Assembly: GCF_001556515.1 (NCBI RefSeq)
Contig: NZ_LSJA01000046.1
Coordinates: 1 to 21,852 of the forward strand
Direction: 5' to 3'
From: Caulobacter sp. CCH9-E1
Lineage (GTDB): Bacteria; Pseudomonadota; Alphaproteobacteria; Caulobacterales; Caulobacteraceae
DNA: 21,852 nt
Under the pieces are notes generated by a model, which worked only from the letters and a program-made list of their open reading frames with translations, had not been told where the DNA came from and ran no database searches. Below, piece after piece: positions 8,526 to 16,584 of the stretch. Position numbers and translations under genes: made by a program. Numbering within the stretch: the first letter of the stretch is position 1; each line of letters starts with the position of its first letter.

Positions 8526-9802
8526 CAGCTGGTCATCCTTTCCAGAAATCCAGTTCTGACCATCGGGTCGCGCATCGCGACGACCTCCGACCAGGCCGGA
8601 AACGCCTGCTCAAAGTCGCTTCGCCTCAAGCGCTGGTACTTGGCGGGGTACCAGGCACCGCCCGCCGCACGAACGACCTCATCCATCGCTGAGAAGGTCT
8701 TGGCGAGCTCGCGACCGGGCCGAAAATCGATCGCCAGGGTGAAGCCCTTGCGAGGGAAACTGATCATGCCCGCCGGACAACGGCACCCAAAGCGCTTCAA
8801 CACGGTCAGAGGTGAAGCGAGGCCCGAAAGTCGCGCGAGCCTGCAGACCTCGACGAGAGGCTCAATGTCCGGCGTATAAACCTGATACTGCTCGAACCCT
8901 GCGGGGCCATAGAGCCGGTTCCAGTTGAGGAGCCCATCGAGGGGCCAGAGCGCACGGGTGTAGTGGATCCGTTCTGAACCTTGGCCCTCGGCACGCCGAC
9001 GATAAGCCCAATTGAACAGGGACGTCGTTACGGCGTTGATGCAGCTCAGCGGCGCCGTGACCGGGATGGTCGCTTCTCGACGCGTCGGCGCGGTGAAATC
9101 GCCGTCGGAGCACCAACGCGCCTTCAAGACGACGCCGCCGGCGCGCGGGTCGGTCAGGTCGATCCAAGCCGCGCTGAACTCATAACCGTCAGAATGGGGG
9201 AGATCTTGCGCGTAGTCAGCGAGATGGACGAGCGGGGACGCCTCCTGATCCAGATAGGCCGAGCCGACATTCTGCAGCTCCAAGGTCACGTCCGTGATCG
9301 CTCCGCTCAAGCCGAGGCCACCGACAGTCGCCCGGAACAGCTGATCGTCAGGGACGGCGATGGCTTCGCCCCGGTCGGAGCGCCGCAGCCGGATTTGACG
9401 GACATGGTTGCCGAACGACCCCTGAAGCGAGTGGTTCTTTCCATGAACGTCGGACGCTACGGCCCCGCCAACTGTGACGAAGCCCGTGCCAGGGAGCACC
9501 GCCGGGAACTGACCGCGCCGGATCGTTACGGCACAAAGATCGGCTAAACGCATGCCTGCCTCGACGGTGATACGGGCGACGGCGGGGTTCCAATCGACGA
9601 TCCGCCGACGCCCGCAGTGATCAAGTGCAAGCGCCCGGTCCGGGAGGCCGATGTCTGAGTAAGAACGGCGTCCGCCGATGTTCGTATAGGGGGCCCGGCT
9701 GACCGCCGAAGCGACACCAGCGAGGCTGGAAGGCCGCGTAAGCGTCTCTGCCCTGGCGCGCATCCTCGTCCAATTCTCGATGTCGATCGCAGAGCGCCTC
9801 AT
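8525..9802 (-). CDS. FAD-binding oxidoreductase, DprE1-like
   Basis: 425 residues, FAD_binding_4 family. The FAD-loop motif GRRSYSD is at 44-50. The DprE1 signature GGAVASDVHGKNH begins at about 112 and is followed by SLQGSFG. A later TVLKRFG, then ISFPRKGFTLAIDF, corresponds to the substrate side of DprE1. DprE1 oxidises the ribose 2-OH of polyprenyl-phosphoryl ribose to a ketone; with DprE2 it yields the arabinose donor. Outside actinobacteria, related genes serve sugar decoration such as arabinosyl or ribosyl transfer, so the product here is uncertain. First gene of a four-gene leftward operon; the start at 9802 has only a weak ribosome site. Confidence 0.87.
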   Translation of the reverse strand: MRRSAIDIENWTRMRARAETLTRPSSLAGVASAVSRAPYTNIGGRRSYSDIGLPDRALALDHCGRRRIVDWNPAVARITVEAGMRLADLCAVTIRRGQFPAVLPGTGFVTVGGAVASDVHGKNHSLQGSFGNHVRQIRLRRSDRGEAIAVPDDQLFRATVGGLGLSGAITDVTLELQNVGSAYLDQEASPLVHLADYAQDLPHSDGYEFSAAWIDLTDPRAGGVVLKARWCSDGDFTAPTRREATIPVTAPLSCINAVTTSLFNWAYRRRAEGQGSERIHYTRALWPLDGLLNWNRLYGPAGFEQYQVYTPDIEPLVEVCRLARLSGLASPLTVLKRFGCRCPAGMISFPRKGFTLAIDFRPGRELAKTFSAMDEVVRAAGGAWYPAKYQRLRRSDFEQAFPAWSEVVAMRDPMVRTGFLERMTS

Positions 9803-9931
9803 GCAAGCGAGCTTGCACGGATCTATCTCGTCTGTGAACCTTCAACCTTGTGGTTGTTGCGACAGCCCGCCGGCTAGGGCACTGAAAGACCGGTTTTTCC
9901 CCACCCGACCAGGAAGGATCTAAGTACCCGA

Positions 9932-10339
9932 ATGAGCACCGAGACGACGCCAGATCCCGTTGATGTTCATGTCGGCGCACGGCTGCGCCTTCGCCGCAAG
10001 CTCATGGAGATCAGCCAGAGCGATCTGGCGGACGCCCTGGGGCTGACCTTCCAACAGATCCAGAAGTACGAGCGCGGCAGCAACCGCATCAGCGCCTCGA
10101 AACTCTATGCCGCCGCACAGCGCCTACAGGTCTCGGTGGAATGGTTTTTCGAGGGGCTCGATATGGCCCCTCAAGACCCTGCACTTGCGGAAAAGGAAGC
10201 GGCACTGAACCAGCGCTTTCAATCACTCATGAGTACGCCGGAGGGTGTCGAGATCGCCGAGGCTTTCCCGACGATCCGCCGTGGCGAAACCCGCCGACAT
10301 CTCGCCGCTCTCGTGAGGACACTTTCCCGAGAGGAATAG
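9932..10339 (+). CDS. XRE-family helix-turn-helix regulator
   Basis: 135 residues. The N-terminal Cro/CI-type helix-turn-helix (about 12-66) reads VGARLRLRRKLMEISQSDLA, then ALGLTFQQIQKYERGSNRIS and WFFEGL. The C-terminal part is short and Glu-rich and ends in LVRTLSREE. This is a common alphaproteobacterial regulator type with its own divergent promoter space. Its position between the Dpr operon and the restriction-modification gene does not say which it controls. A controller-protein role for the restriction system is possible but unproven. Confidence 0.88.
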   Translation: MSTETTPDPVDVHVGARLRLRRKLMEISQSDLADALGLTFQQIQKYERGSNRISASKLYAAAQRLQVSVEWFFEGLDMAPQDPALAEKEAALNQRFQSLMSTPEGVEIAEAFPTIRRGETRRHLAALVRTLSREE

Positions 10340-10419
10340 CGCCGAGCACACACGACAACAGAGCAGGTTGCGCTTGAGATCGTAAGTGGTGGGCCGGACT
10401 CGAAAACTCCACCCGCGTG

Positions 10420-13400
10420 CTAGGCGCCGTCGTCGGCTATGTCTTCATCATCTGTACCGGTCGGATCAGCATCAGCAGAACCATTAGAGAGGCCGCCGGC
10501 GGCGCGTAGCCTATCAGCTTCCAGGTTTGGCCTACTGACAATGCGATCAAGCAAATTCAACTGCGCTGGCTCCAGCGCGACAAGCCGCGTCAGCACCCGG
10601 AGCACCGACAGAAGCTCGGTCGTGTATTCCGGCAGCCAGACGTTGGGCTGGATGTTGGACAATTCGGACGGCGGTCGCTTGTCGCCCATCGGCGGTTTGG
10701 AGCGATCCTTCCGGCGATAGCTCCACCACTGGCTCAGCACCCGCTTACCCGACACCTCATAGGCCCAGACCTCGGGCGCGACATGGGCAATATAGCCAGT
10801 CCCGATCTTGAGCCGCCGCTCGGCAGCGTCGTACTCCAGTTCATGCGGCATGGCGTCCAGCGTCTTGGGCAGGGCGCCGTCGGCGGGGATGGTCGGCTCA
10901 GGGCCGTCGGTCACGCGCGGCGGGCCAGGCGGGCGGCCCTCGGCGAAGCGTTCGCCAAAGGTGTGGAGCCAGACAACCTCGCGGCCGATCGCGACGGCCT
11001 CGTCGAACAGCGCGACCTCGGCCGTCAGCGGAATGCGCAGGCCCGGCTGCTTCAGGTGCTTGGCGAAGCGGGCGGTATAGCCCGGATGGGCCGCGACGGC
11101 GGCGATATAGGCCATGACCTCGGGCGCGGCGACCTCCCGGCCATAGGCCGCGCCGAGTTCGACCAGCAGGCGCGGAGCGATGTTTGGACGGGTGGCTTCG
11201 GGATCGGACCAGAGCGGGAAAACGCGGCCGCCGAAGGAACCCTTGTAGTGATGCAGGTCGGGGATCGGTCCGCTGATCGTCAGGGCGGGACCGTGCGTCG
11301 GCGAATGCGCCATTAGCGCGGTAAAGTACACCTGAGATGACGACGAAGCTCCCCAGAGCGTCGGATTGGATTGATTGATCAGGCGCGCATCCGGCACGAT
11401 CCACTGCCGATCGAAGGATCGGAATGCGTAGCGGACCGGCTCTACAACTGGCCCTCTATCTAGCGAAACCGGCTGTGTACGGGCTTCATGACCCGATAGG
11501 CCCTCCTTCACCGGCTTTGCAACGTGCTTGTCGCCTGGCTTGCCGTTACGGAGATGCGGATGAAACAGCTTCTCCTTAGCCAACGGATCTGTCTCGTTGA
11601 CCAGCCGCGTCCAGCGGTCCTTCAGCGACTGGGCGTCTGGGGCGATCACCCAGGTGCGGCCGGTCATCACGCCTGACCCGTTGTAGAGGAAAAGGTCCTC
11701 CAGCGCCGGATAGCTGACCCAGTCAGCCGCGCCGGCCGGCAAGAACGGCGCACGCCAATCGCTGGGGGCGTCAACCCAGCCGGAGTCGTCCAGGCCCATC
11801 CCCGCGATTGCCGCGAACTTGTGTTCCTTGGAGCCTTCAGGCAGGGCGCGGAAGCGCACCCGGGCCGGAGTATCGCGATCGACATCGGCCTTGCGCGAGA
11901 CCATGACGATGCAGACAGGCTGTTGCACCCCGCCGAACACCCGGCTGGCCTGGGGCGGTTGATGGCCCTCGGGCGTGCAGTCGATGACCCAGATCTCATC
12001 GGCGTCGCGGCGGAGATCGGCGCGCATCTTCTGAAAACCAGGCCCGTTCAGGAACCCGGCCACCGTGATGAAGCAGATGACGCCCTTGCGCTTGGTCCAG
12101 TCGTCAATCGCGGTCTGGTCCGTGCCGCTGCGGAACGGATCGCCGCCGAACACCTTCCACGCCGCCCAGCGCCAGAAATAGATGTAGAGGTTGCGCAGGT
12201 GCTTGGCGTGGGCGCCGACGCCCCAGCTGACCGGCGGCTGCCAGTCGTCCAGTGGCGCATTCAGATGCTTGCCGCGATCCTCGACCCAGCCGCCCAGGCC
12301 CTTGGCCTTTTCCTTGTAAGGCGGATTGCCGATCACGACGGTAATCGCCTCGTGCCGCTTGATGCGATTGGCCTCGCGGCGGGACTCGGCGATGCCGCTC
12401 ATGCTGGAGGGAATCCAGCCGAACTCCTCGTCGGGATCGGCCAGGGTGTCGGTGATGTAGAGCCGCAGGGTGCCGCTCAGCACCTTGTGCAGCTCCTCCG
12501 AGGCGTCGTCTCCCTTGCCGAAGGTGACCAGGTCGATCAGTTCGGCCAGCAAGCGCAGTTGGGCCACCGCGAACGGGCCAAACTGCAGCTCAAAGCCGAC
12601 TAGGCGCTTCAAGGCCTCGGTGATGGCGGCGGGGACCGAGCCTGCGCCCTCCTCGCCCTCGACGGTGGCGGCGATGTTGCGCAGCACGCCCAGTAGGAAG
12701 GTGCCGGTGCCCACGGCCGGATCGGCGACCGTCACCTCCGACGAGGCCAGACCTCGGCCAAGGTTGAACCGCTTGGGCGACCGCAGCGCCTCGTCCACCA
12801 GCCGCACCATGGCCGTGACGATTTCCGGTGGCGTGTAGTACGAACCCGTCTTCTTGCGCAGGTTGGTGTCGTACTGCTGCAGGAAAAGTTCGTAGAAATA
12901 CAGCCAGGCCTCGGGCTCGCCCTTGCTGAGCTTGTCCCAGTCGACGACCTCCAGCACGGCGGTCAGAGTCTTGAGCGAGGTGTCCAGGGTGTGCTGGTCG
13001 TCCATCTCCTCGGTCAGCAGGCGCAGGGCCGAGCCGATCAGGGTGTTGGACTTGCGCAGCTCCTTGGCGGCGTCGTCGATGCCGTCCTTCAGCGAGATCT
13101 TGCGCGCCTTGGCCATCAGCAGGCCGAAGGTCACCGCCTGGGCGTAGCCGTCGGCGAACTCCGCGTCGGTCGCGTGCGGGAACAAGAGGTTGCGCCAGTC
13201 GTCCTTCAGGCTGGTCAGGCCCGGCGCCTTGCGATCCAATTGCTCGACCACCTCGTCGCGCAGCAGACGACAGATCCGGGCGGTGATCTCGGCCAGCTGC
13301 TTTGGCGAACGCGGCGGGATTGGGTCCCACTGGTAGAAGGTCGTGAACAGGGTCAGCAACTCGGCGGGCGCCTTCAGGGCCGCCCCGGCTGACCGGACAT

Positions 13401-13824
13401 CGCCTTGCAGATAGACGATGTCGCCGACGCGCTTGCCGTCACGCCAAAGGCTGAAGGCGTTGCCGTCGGTGTAGATCAAGTTCGGCAGGGCTTTGAGCTT
13501 TTCCCACTGCGCGCGGTCGTGCGACTTGGCGCCGAACCTGTTCGGATCAGCGCCCTTGCCGGGCGCCTTGACCTCGATGAAGCCGATCAGGGCGCCCTTG
13601 CGCGTCACGGCGAAATCCGGCCGGATCATCAGGTCCGACAGCTTGGTTTCGCCGACCAGTTCGGTGTTATGCGCCGACAGACCAGTCAGACCCGAGATGG
13701 CCTTGACCAACGTCACCAGCGGCGTGCGCAGCTGGTCCTCCGGCTCGCCCGTGATCGCCGGGTTGTCCAGCGTCGCCTTGGCGGCGGCCCCAAACGCGGC
13801 GATGGCGTCGTCCAAAGTGGCCAA
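10420..13824 (-). CDS. Single-chain restriction-modification enzyme, type ISP/IIG-like
   Basis: 1134 residues. Residues 1-150 hold an HsdR-N-like nuclease domain with a PD-(D/E)XK core: RPDFAV (Asp70) and FIEVKAPG (Glu84, Lys86). Around 305-510 is an N6-adenine methyltransferase, with SAM motif ADPAVGTGTFLLG (368-380) and catalytic NPPY (500-503). The C-terminal half resembles the specificity region of type ISP enzymes (EVWAYEVSGKRVLSQWWSYR, then a LNLLDRIV helix). No helicase or Walker motif is seen, so it resembles a type IIG enzyme or an ISP relative that lost its translocase. It should methylate a short DNA sequence and cut unmodified DNA. It starts at TTG 13824 behind a strong GGGGGAG. 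Confidence 0.88.
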   Translation of the reverse strand: MATLDDAIAAFGAAAKATLDNPAITGEPEDQLRTPLVTLVKAISGLTGLSAHNTELVGETKLSDLMIRPDFAVTRKGALIGFIEVKAPGKGADPNRFGAKSHDRAQWEKLKALPNLIYTDGNAFSLWRDGKRVGDIVYLQGDVRSAGAALKAPAELLTLFTTFYQWDPIPPRSPKQLAEITARICRLLRDEVVEQLDRKAPGLTSLKDDWRNLLFPHATDAEFADGYAQAVTFGLLMAKARKISLKDGIDDAAKELRKSNTLIGSALRLLTEEMDDQHTLDTSLKTLTAVLEVVDWDKLSKGEPEAWLYFYELFLQQYDTNLRKKTGSYYTPPEIVTAMVRLVDEALRSPKRFNLGRGLASSEVTVADPAVGTGTFLLGVLRNIAATVEGEEGAGSVPAAITEALKRLVGFELQFGPFAVAQLRLLAELIDLVTFGKGDDASEELHKVLSGTLRLYITDTLADPDEEFGWIPSSMSGIAESRREANRIKRHEAITVVIGNPPYKEKAKGLGGWVEDRGKHLNAPLDDWQPPVSWGVGAHAKHLRNLYIYFWRWAAWKVFGGDPFRSGTDQTAIDDWTKRKGVICFITVAGFLNGPGFQKMRADLRRDADEIWVIDCTPEGHQPPQASRVFGGVQQPVCIVMVSRKADVDRDTPARVRFRALPEGSKEHKFAAIAGMGLDDSGWVDAPSDWRAPFLPAGAADWVSYPALEDLFLYNGSGVMTGRTWVIAPDAQSLKDRWTRLVNETDPLAKEKLFHPHLRNGKPGDKHVAKPVKEGLSGHEARTQPVSLDRGPVVEPVRYAFRSFDRQWIVPDARLINQSNPTLWGASSSSQVYFTALMAHSPTHGPALTISGPIPDLHHYKGSFGGRVFPLWSDPEATRPNIAPRLLVELGAAYGREVAAPEVMAYIAAVAAHPGYTARFAKHLKQPGLRIPLTAEVALFDEAVAIGREVVWLHTFGERFAEGRPPGPPRVTDGPEPTIPADGALPKTLDAMPHELEYDAAERRLKIGTGYIAHVAPEVWAYEVSGKRVLSQWWSYRRKDRSKPPMGDKRPPSELSNIQPNVWLPEYTTELLSVLRVLTRLVALEPAQLNLLDRIVSRPNLEADRLRAAGGLSNGSADADPTGTDDEDIADDGA

Positions 13825-13909
13825 GTCGCTCCCCCATTCCCGTCACGCGGCAGTGGATAACCGCCAACCCCGACTAGACCCCATCCCGAATCAGGTCGAG
13901 ATTCAGGCC

Positions 13910-14167
13910 ATGTCTCAGCTTGAGCTATTCATACAACCTGTCGTCGCGGAGCCAACCGTTCCGTCGGTGGAGTCGATCCGCGAACGGTTCGAAAGCTTGC
14001 TGACCACCCTGCGCCAAGCGCAAGTAATGCCTCTTTCGGCGCGCGATCTGGCGTTCTGGACCGTCGTGACGCCGCAGATGTCGAATTGGCTCCCGGCCGA
14101 CGAGAAGGCAGCGGTGTGCCAGGAGTTTGCAGATCAGATTACGAGGCTAGGGGCGTCCGCCGCGTAA
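13910..14167 (+). CDS. Small hypothetical protein divergent from the restriction-modification gene
   Basis: 85 residues from the ATG at 13910 (MSQLELFIQPVV); the same frame is open further upstream, but into the restriction gene. No membrane segment or known motif. It looks compact and helical, with conserved-looking patches RERFESLLTTLRQAQ and FWTVVTPQMSNWLP. The 85 bases between it and the restriction gene must hold both promoters. A regulator or antirestriction-like partner is conceivable. Function unknown. Confidence 0.6.
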   Translation: MSQLELFIQPVVAEPTVPSVESIRERFESLLTTLRQAQVMPLSARDLAFWTVVTPQMSNWLPADEKAAVCQEFADQITRLGASAA

Positions 14168-14219
14168 GCGCGCCGTGGCCGAGCGCCGCGGCGCCCCGCT
14201 CGTGTATACCGATGTCGCG

Positions 14220-15254
14220 CTAATCAACGGCGTCGAAGTTATACGCGCCTTCGTGGAGGCGTGTGTTGAACAGCGCCACGCTGTCCAACAGAAACTGGTC
14301 CTGAATCTCGACGCCGACATAGGGTTCTACGGCGACCTGGCCGAGACTGGTTGGGCTGATCTCCCCCGATCGCCGCACCCTCACGTCCCATCGCGCCGAG
14401 ATTACGCCGTTGCCCTGTGAGAACCGTGACCCGACTCGCGGGTCGAAGGCGAACTCCTGCAGGGTGGCCAGGAAGAGACCGATCTCTTCCTCCGTGGCTT
14501 CAGTCAGAACGATGAGCTGCTTGAGTTGGGCGCCTTGGGGGATCGCCTCATAGCCGGCTAATGGCAGGTTGACCGACACGCTTCCGCTCACGGCCTTGTG
14601 CTCCTCGATCTCCTGGGTGAGGGCGGTGACTTGCGCTTCCAGCGCGTCCTTTTCGACTCCGGTTGCAGCCCGAGCATCGGACTGGAGCTTTTTCAGCTGC
14701 TTCTCCTTACGCGATCGCTGCGCGTTGTTCCGGTTCAAATCAGCCCATCGCGCGTGTTCCTCGGGCGCCAGCATATCGAGCGCCTTCTCGCCCTTCTTGA
14801 AATCGTCGTTCCGCGTGCCGGTGACCACGAAGGGCTTAATGGGCTCGATGGGAACCATGTGCCCGATATTGGCGCAGCCCTTCACCCACGGATCGCCGGC
14901 GCCGTAGAGACCGATGATCGGGTTCATCTGGCGGCGTTCTTTCATGGTCGTGAGGGGATTGGAATCCTCCTCGCCGCTGTCTTTCACCCCGCCGATGGCG
15001 TTGTAGTAGTAGCTGTCGAGGGTCATGCCCTCGTTGCGGGCCCGGCTCACCACGTCAATAGCCTTCCTGCGCAGCTTGCCGCGGAACCCGGCGGCCGGGA
15101 AGTAGGGGACGTTCTCAGCCACGGCGCCATAGTAGACAGTCATGGTGGGCTGACGGGCCGGCTTCTGCGCCACATCCGGCGGATTGGTGCAAAGCGGGGA
15201 GACCGCGGTCACGACGCCGTCGAAAACGACCGTGTATTTCTGCTGGGTCGACAT
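14220..15254 (-). CDS. csf2: Type IV CRISPR Cas7-like backbone protein Csf2
   Basis: 344 residues. The Cas7/RAMP-like start YTVVFDGVVTAVSPL is followed by the Csf2-type stretch VPYFPAAGFRGKLRRKAIDVV and by GLYGAGDPWVKG. The C-terminal half has NLPLAGYEA and RVGSRFSQGNGVISA. Csf2 multimerises along the crRNA to form the effector backbone. Residues about 164-220 are a highly charged segment with heptad-like spacing (KEKQLKKLQ, then LEAQVTALTQEIEEHK), predicted by eye to be a coiled coil inside the fold. It lies 8 bases after cas6 on the same strand, last in the csf1-cas6-csf2 arm. Confidence 0.85.
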   Translation of the reverse strand: MSTQQKYTVVFDGVVTAVSPLCTNPPDVAQKPARQPTMTVYYGAVAENVPYFPAAGFRGKLRRKAIDVVSRARNEGMTLDSYYYNAIGGVKDSGEEDSNPLTTMKERRQMNPIIGLYGAGDPWVKGCANIGHMVPIEPIKPFVVTGTRNDDFKKGEKALDMLAPEEHARWADLNRNNAQRSRKEKQLKKLQSDARAATGVEKDALEAQVTALTQEIEEHKAVSGSVSVNLPLAGYEAIPQGAQLKQLIVLTEATEEEIGLFLATLQEFAFDPRVGSRFSQGNGVISARWDVRVRRSGEISPTSLGQVAVEPYVGVEIQDQFLLDSVALFNTRLHEGAYNFDAVD

Positions 15255-15262
15255 GGTGTTTC

Positions 15263-15826
15263 CTACTGCTGAAAGAGTTGGATGAGGCCGTAGCCGTAGG
15301 CCTTGTTACGGCCGATCCCGGTCGCATAGGCTTGGCCGAAGGCGGTGTGATCGGTGACCCTCAACTGCCCCTGGAAGATGGACCGGTCGATGATCATGTT
15401 TCCGTGGTGCGCAATGCGAATGGCCTGGGTTGAGACCTCGATCTCGCCCTCGAGGGTGAAGCCATGACGCTCGCCTTGGCGGCCTAGCCAGTCTCGTCGA
15501 CCATCAAAGTCGACCGGGCCAAAGTTCAGGGCTCGGAGCTTGTTCCTGCCATTTCCCGCGCGCTTGACCGGCGAGGCGATGATCCTGAAATCGTAAGTGT
15601 CAATCTGCGGGTCATAGCTCGGCGCGAGACTGTTGGCGCCCAAGCGCGCGTCGATCCTGTCGGACCGCACGAGGACGGCGCAGAACGGTTGAAACTCGAC
15701 CGTGTAAATGAAGGTGCGCTCAGTGCTGCTGGCCGAGAAGTCACGATAAACGGCCTCATGCAGCGCCTTGGGATCCTTGGCGAGTTCTTCGGGTATGGCC
15801 AGGAGCACTTCCTTAAGCTGCGTCAT
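15263..15826 (-). CDS. csf5: CRISPR RNA endonuclease Cas6 (Cas6e/Csf5-like)
   Basis: 187 residues from the ATG at 15826; an upstream extension of the frame lies inside csf1 and looks non-native. His23 in DPKALHEAVYRDF sits where Cas6e enzymes carry their catalytic His. The C-terminal GIGRNKAYGYGLIQL is the glycine-rich loop of the Cas6 family. The enzyme should bind the repeat hairpin and cut at its base, leaving an 8-base 5' handle. It overlaps the end of csf1 by 14 bases, so translation is coupled. In type IV-A systems this role is filled by Csf5 or a Cas6e-like protein; I cannot separate these by eye. Confidence 0.82.
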   Translation of the reverse strand: MTQLKEVLLAIPEELAKDPKALHEAVYRDFSASSTERTFIYTVEFQPFCAVLVRSDRIDARLGANSLAPSYDPQIDTYDFRIIASPVKRAGNGRNKLRALNFGPVDFDGRRDWLGRQGERHGFTLEGEIEVSTQAIRIAHHGNMIIDRSIFQGQLRVTDHTAFGQAYATGIGRNKAYGYGLIQLFQQ

Positions 15827-16502
15827 CGCTCGCCCTCTGCCCCCTTTGGTCGACGTAGTAGATGATCCGAATAGCGTCGGCCTCCGCAGAGCCATAATGG
15901 GGCAGGGCGGTTAGCCTCGTCTCCAAATCCGGGATCTTCTTGGCGATCGCATCGAGCTTGAGTTGCAGCGCTGGGCGGGCAGATGGGATTTCCAGTTGTC
16001 GGCGGCGCAACGCGCTGGCCTCGAACAGCTTCTTAGCATCGACGCCGTCGCAGGCCTGCAGACCACGGCGGATGGCGCTGAGGTCGTAGGCGATCTCCCG
16101 CTTGCCGTTGATGTGGAACACGTCCCGCGTCGAGTACCGAAATCCGCGCGATGAGATCGTCGCCTTCGAAAACTCGATCACCAGGTACGGCGATGCCGGC
16201 GGGGAGCGCCAAAGCTCGGCAAGCCACTGGTTGTTGGTCTTTGCGCTCTGGGGGAAGATCTCGATGTGATCGGGTAGCCCGGTGGGGATGGCAATGCTGG
16301 CGCGAAGCAGCGCCTTGTCCGGCGTGACCACGCACAGTGTCCCGCCGGCCCCGCCAAGCCGCAAACGACCCTTCTCAGGGTTCACATTGTCGAACATCGC
16401 ATTGAGCGCCAGGTCGGGTCCGTCAACGGCGTCGCGAGGCAGGCCACAGATGTGCCGGCCGAGCCGCTCATACCAGAACAAGGCGGGTGAGAGATTTGTC
16501 AC
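15813..16502 (-). CDS. csf1: Type IV Cas8-like subunit Csf1 (divergent)
   Basis: 229 residues from a GTG start at 16502. No strong ribosome site is visible, and an inverted repeat spans the start. The start TNLSPALFWYERLGRHICGLP and the central VIEFSKATISSRGFRYSTRD followed by a helical tail fit a small type IV large-subunit protein. The call rests on length and on position with cas6, csf2, csf3 and dinG rather than on a strong motif. Only three Cys residues are present and none forms CxxC, so the zinc-binding motif reported for many Csf1 proteins is absent. In type IV-A effectors this subunit reads the PAM. Confidence 0.7.
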   Translation of the reverse strand: MTNLSPALFWYERLGRHICGLPRDAVDGPDLALNAMFDNVNPEKGRLRLGGAGGTLCVVTPDKALLRASIAIPTGLPDHIEIFPQSAKTNNQWLAELWRSPPASPYLVIEFSKATISSRGFRYSTRDVFHINGKREIAYDLSAIRRGLQACDGVDAKKLFEASALRRRQLEIPSARPALQLKLDAIAKKIPDLETRLTALPHYGSAEADAIRIIYYVDQRGQRASDDAA

Positions 16503-16584
16503 TTGAAAATCTCACTAGGGATTTGACAGTTCGACCGTATCAGAGGCCTAGTTGCCGTCAACGCCCAAACACGCGGAAGATGAC
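16491..16584. promoter_or_regulatory. Divergent csf1/csf3 control region
   Basis: Separates the two arms of the CRISPR-Cas locus. ATTTGTCA (16494-16501) and ATTTGACA (16521-16528) are near-identical boxes. The second contains a consensus TTGACA -35 element pointing toward csf3, though no good -10 follows. GAGATTT (16491-16497) and AAATCTC (16507-16513) form a perfect 7-base inverted repeat around the csf1 GTG start. The same TTTGACA occurs upstream of the CRISPR array (19469-19475). A shared regulator for both arms is inference. Confidence 0.4.

Noticed and set aside
12590..13330. Long minus-strand open frame of 246 codons inside the restriction-modification gene
   Set aside because: Same strand but shifted frame, Gly/Arg/Ala-rich; a typical shadow of a GC-rich gene.
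13840..14420. Transfer RNA or att site near the CRISPR-Cas border
   Set aside because: No cloverleaf, no TTCGA-type arm in context, and no direct repeats of useful length found at the island edges.
15827..15895. N-terminal extension of Cas6 by 23 residues
   Set aside because: The extension lies within csf1, is Ser/Thr/Gly-rich, and the ATG at 15826 has an AGAGGG-type ribosome site and places His23 at the expected catalytic position.
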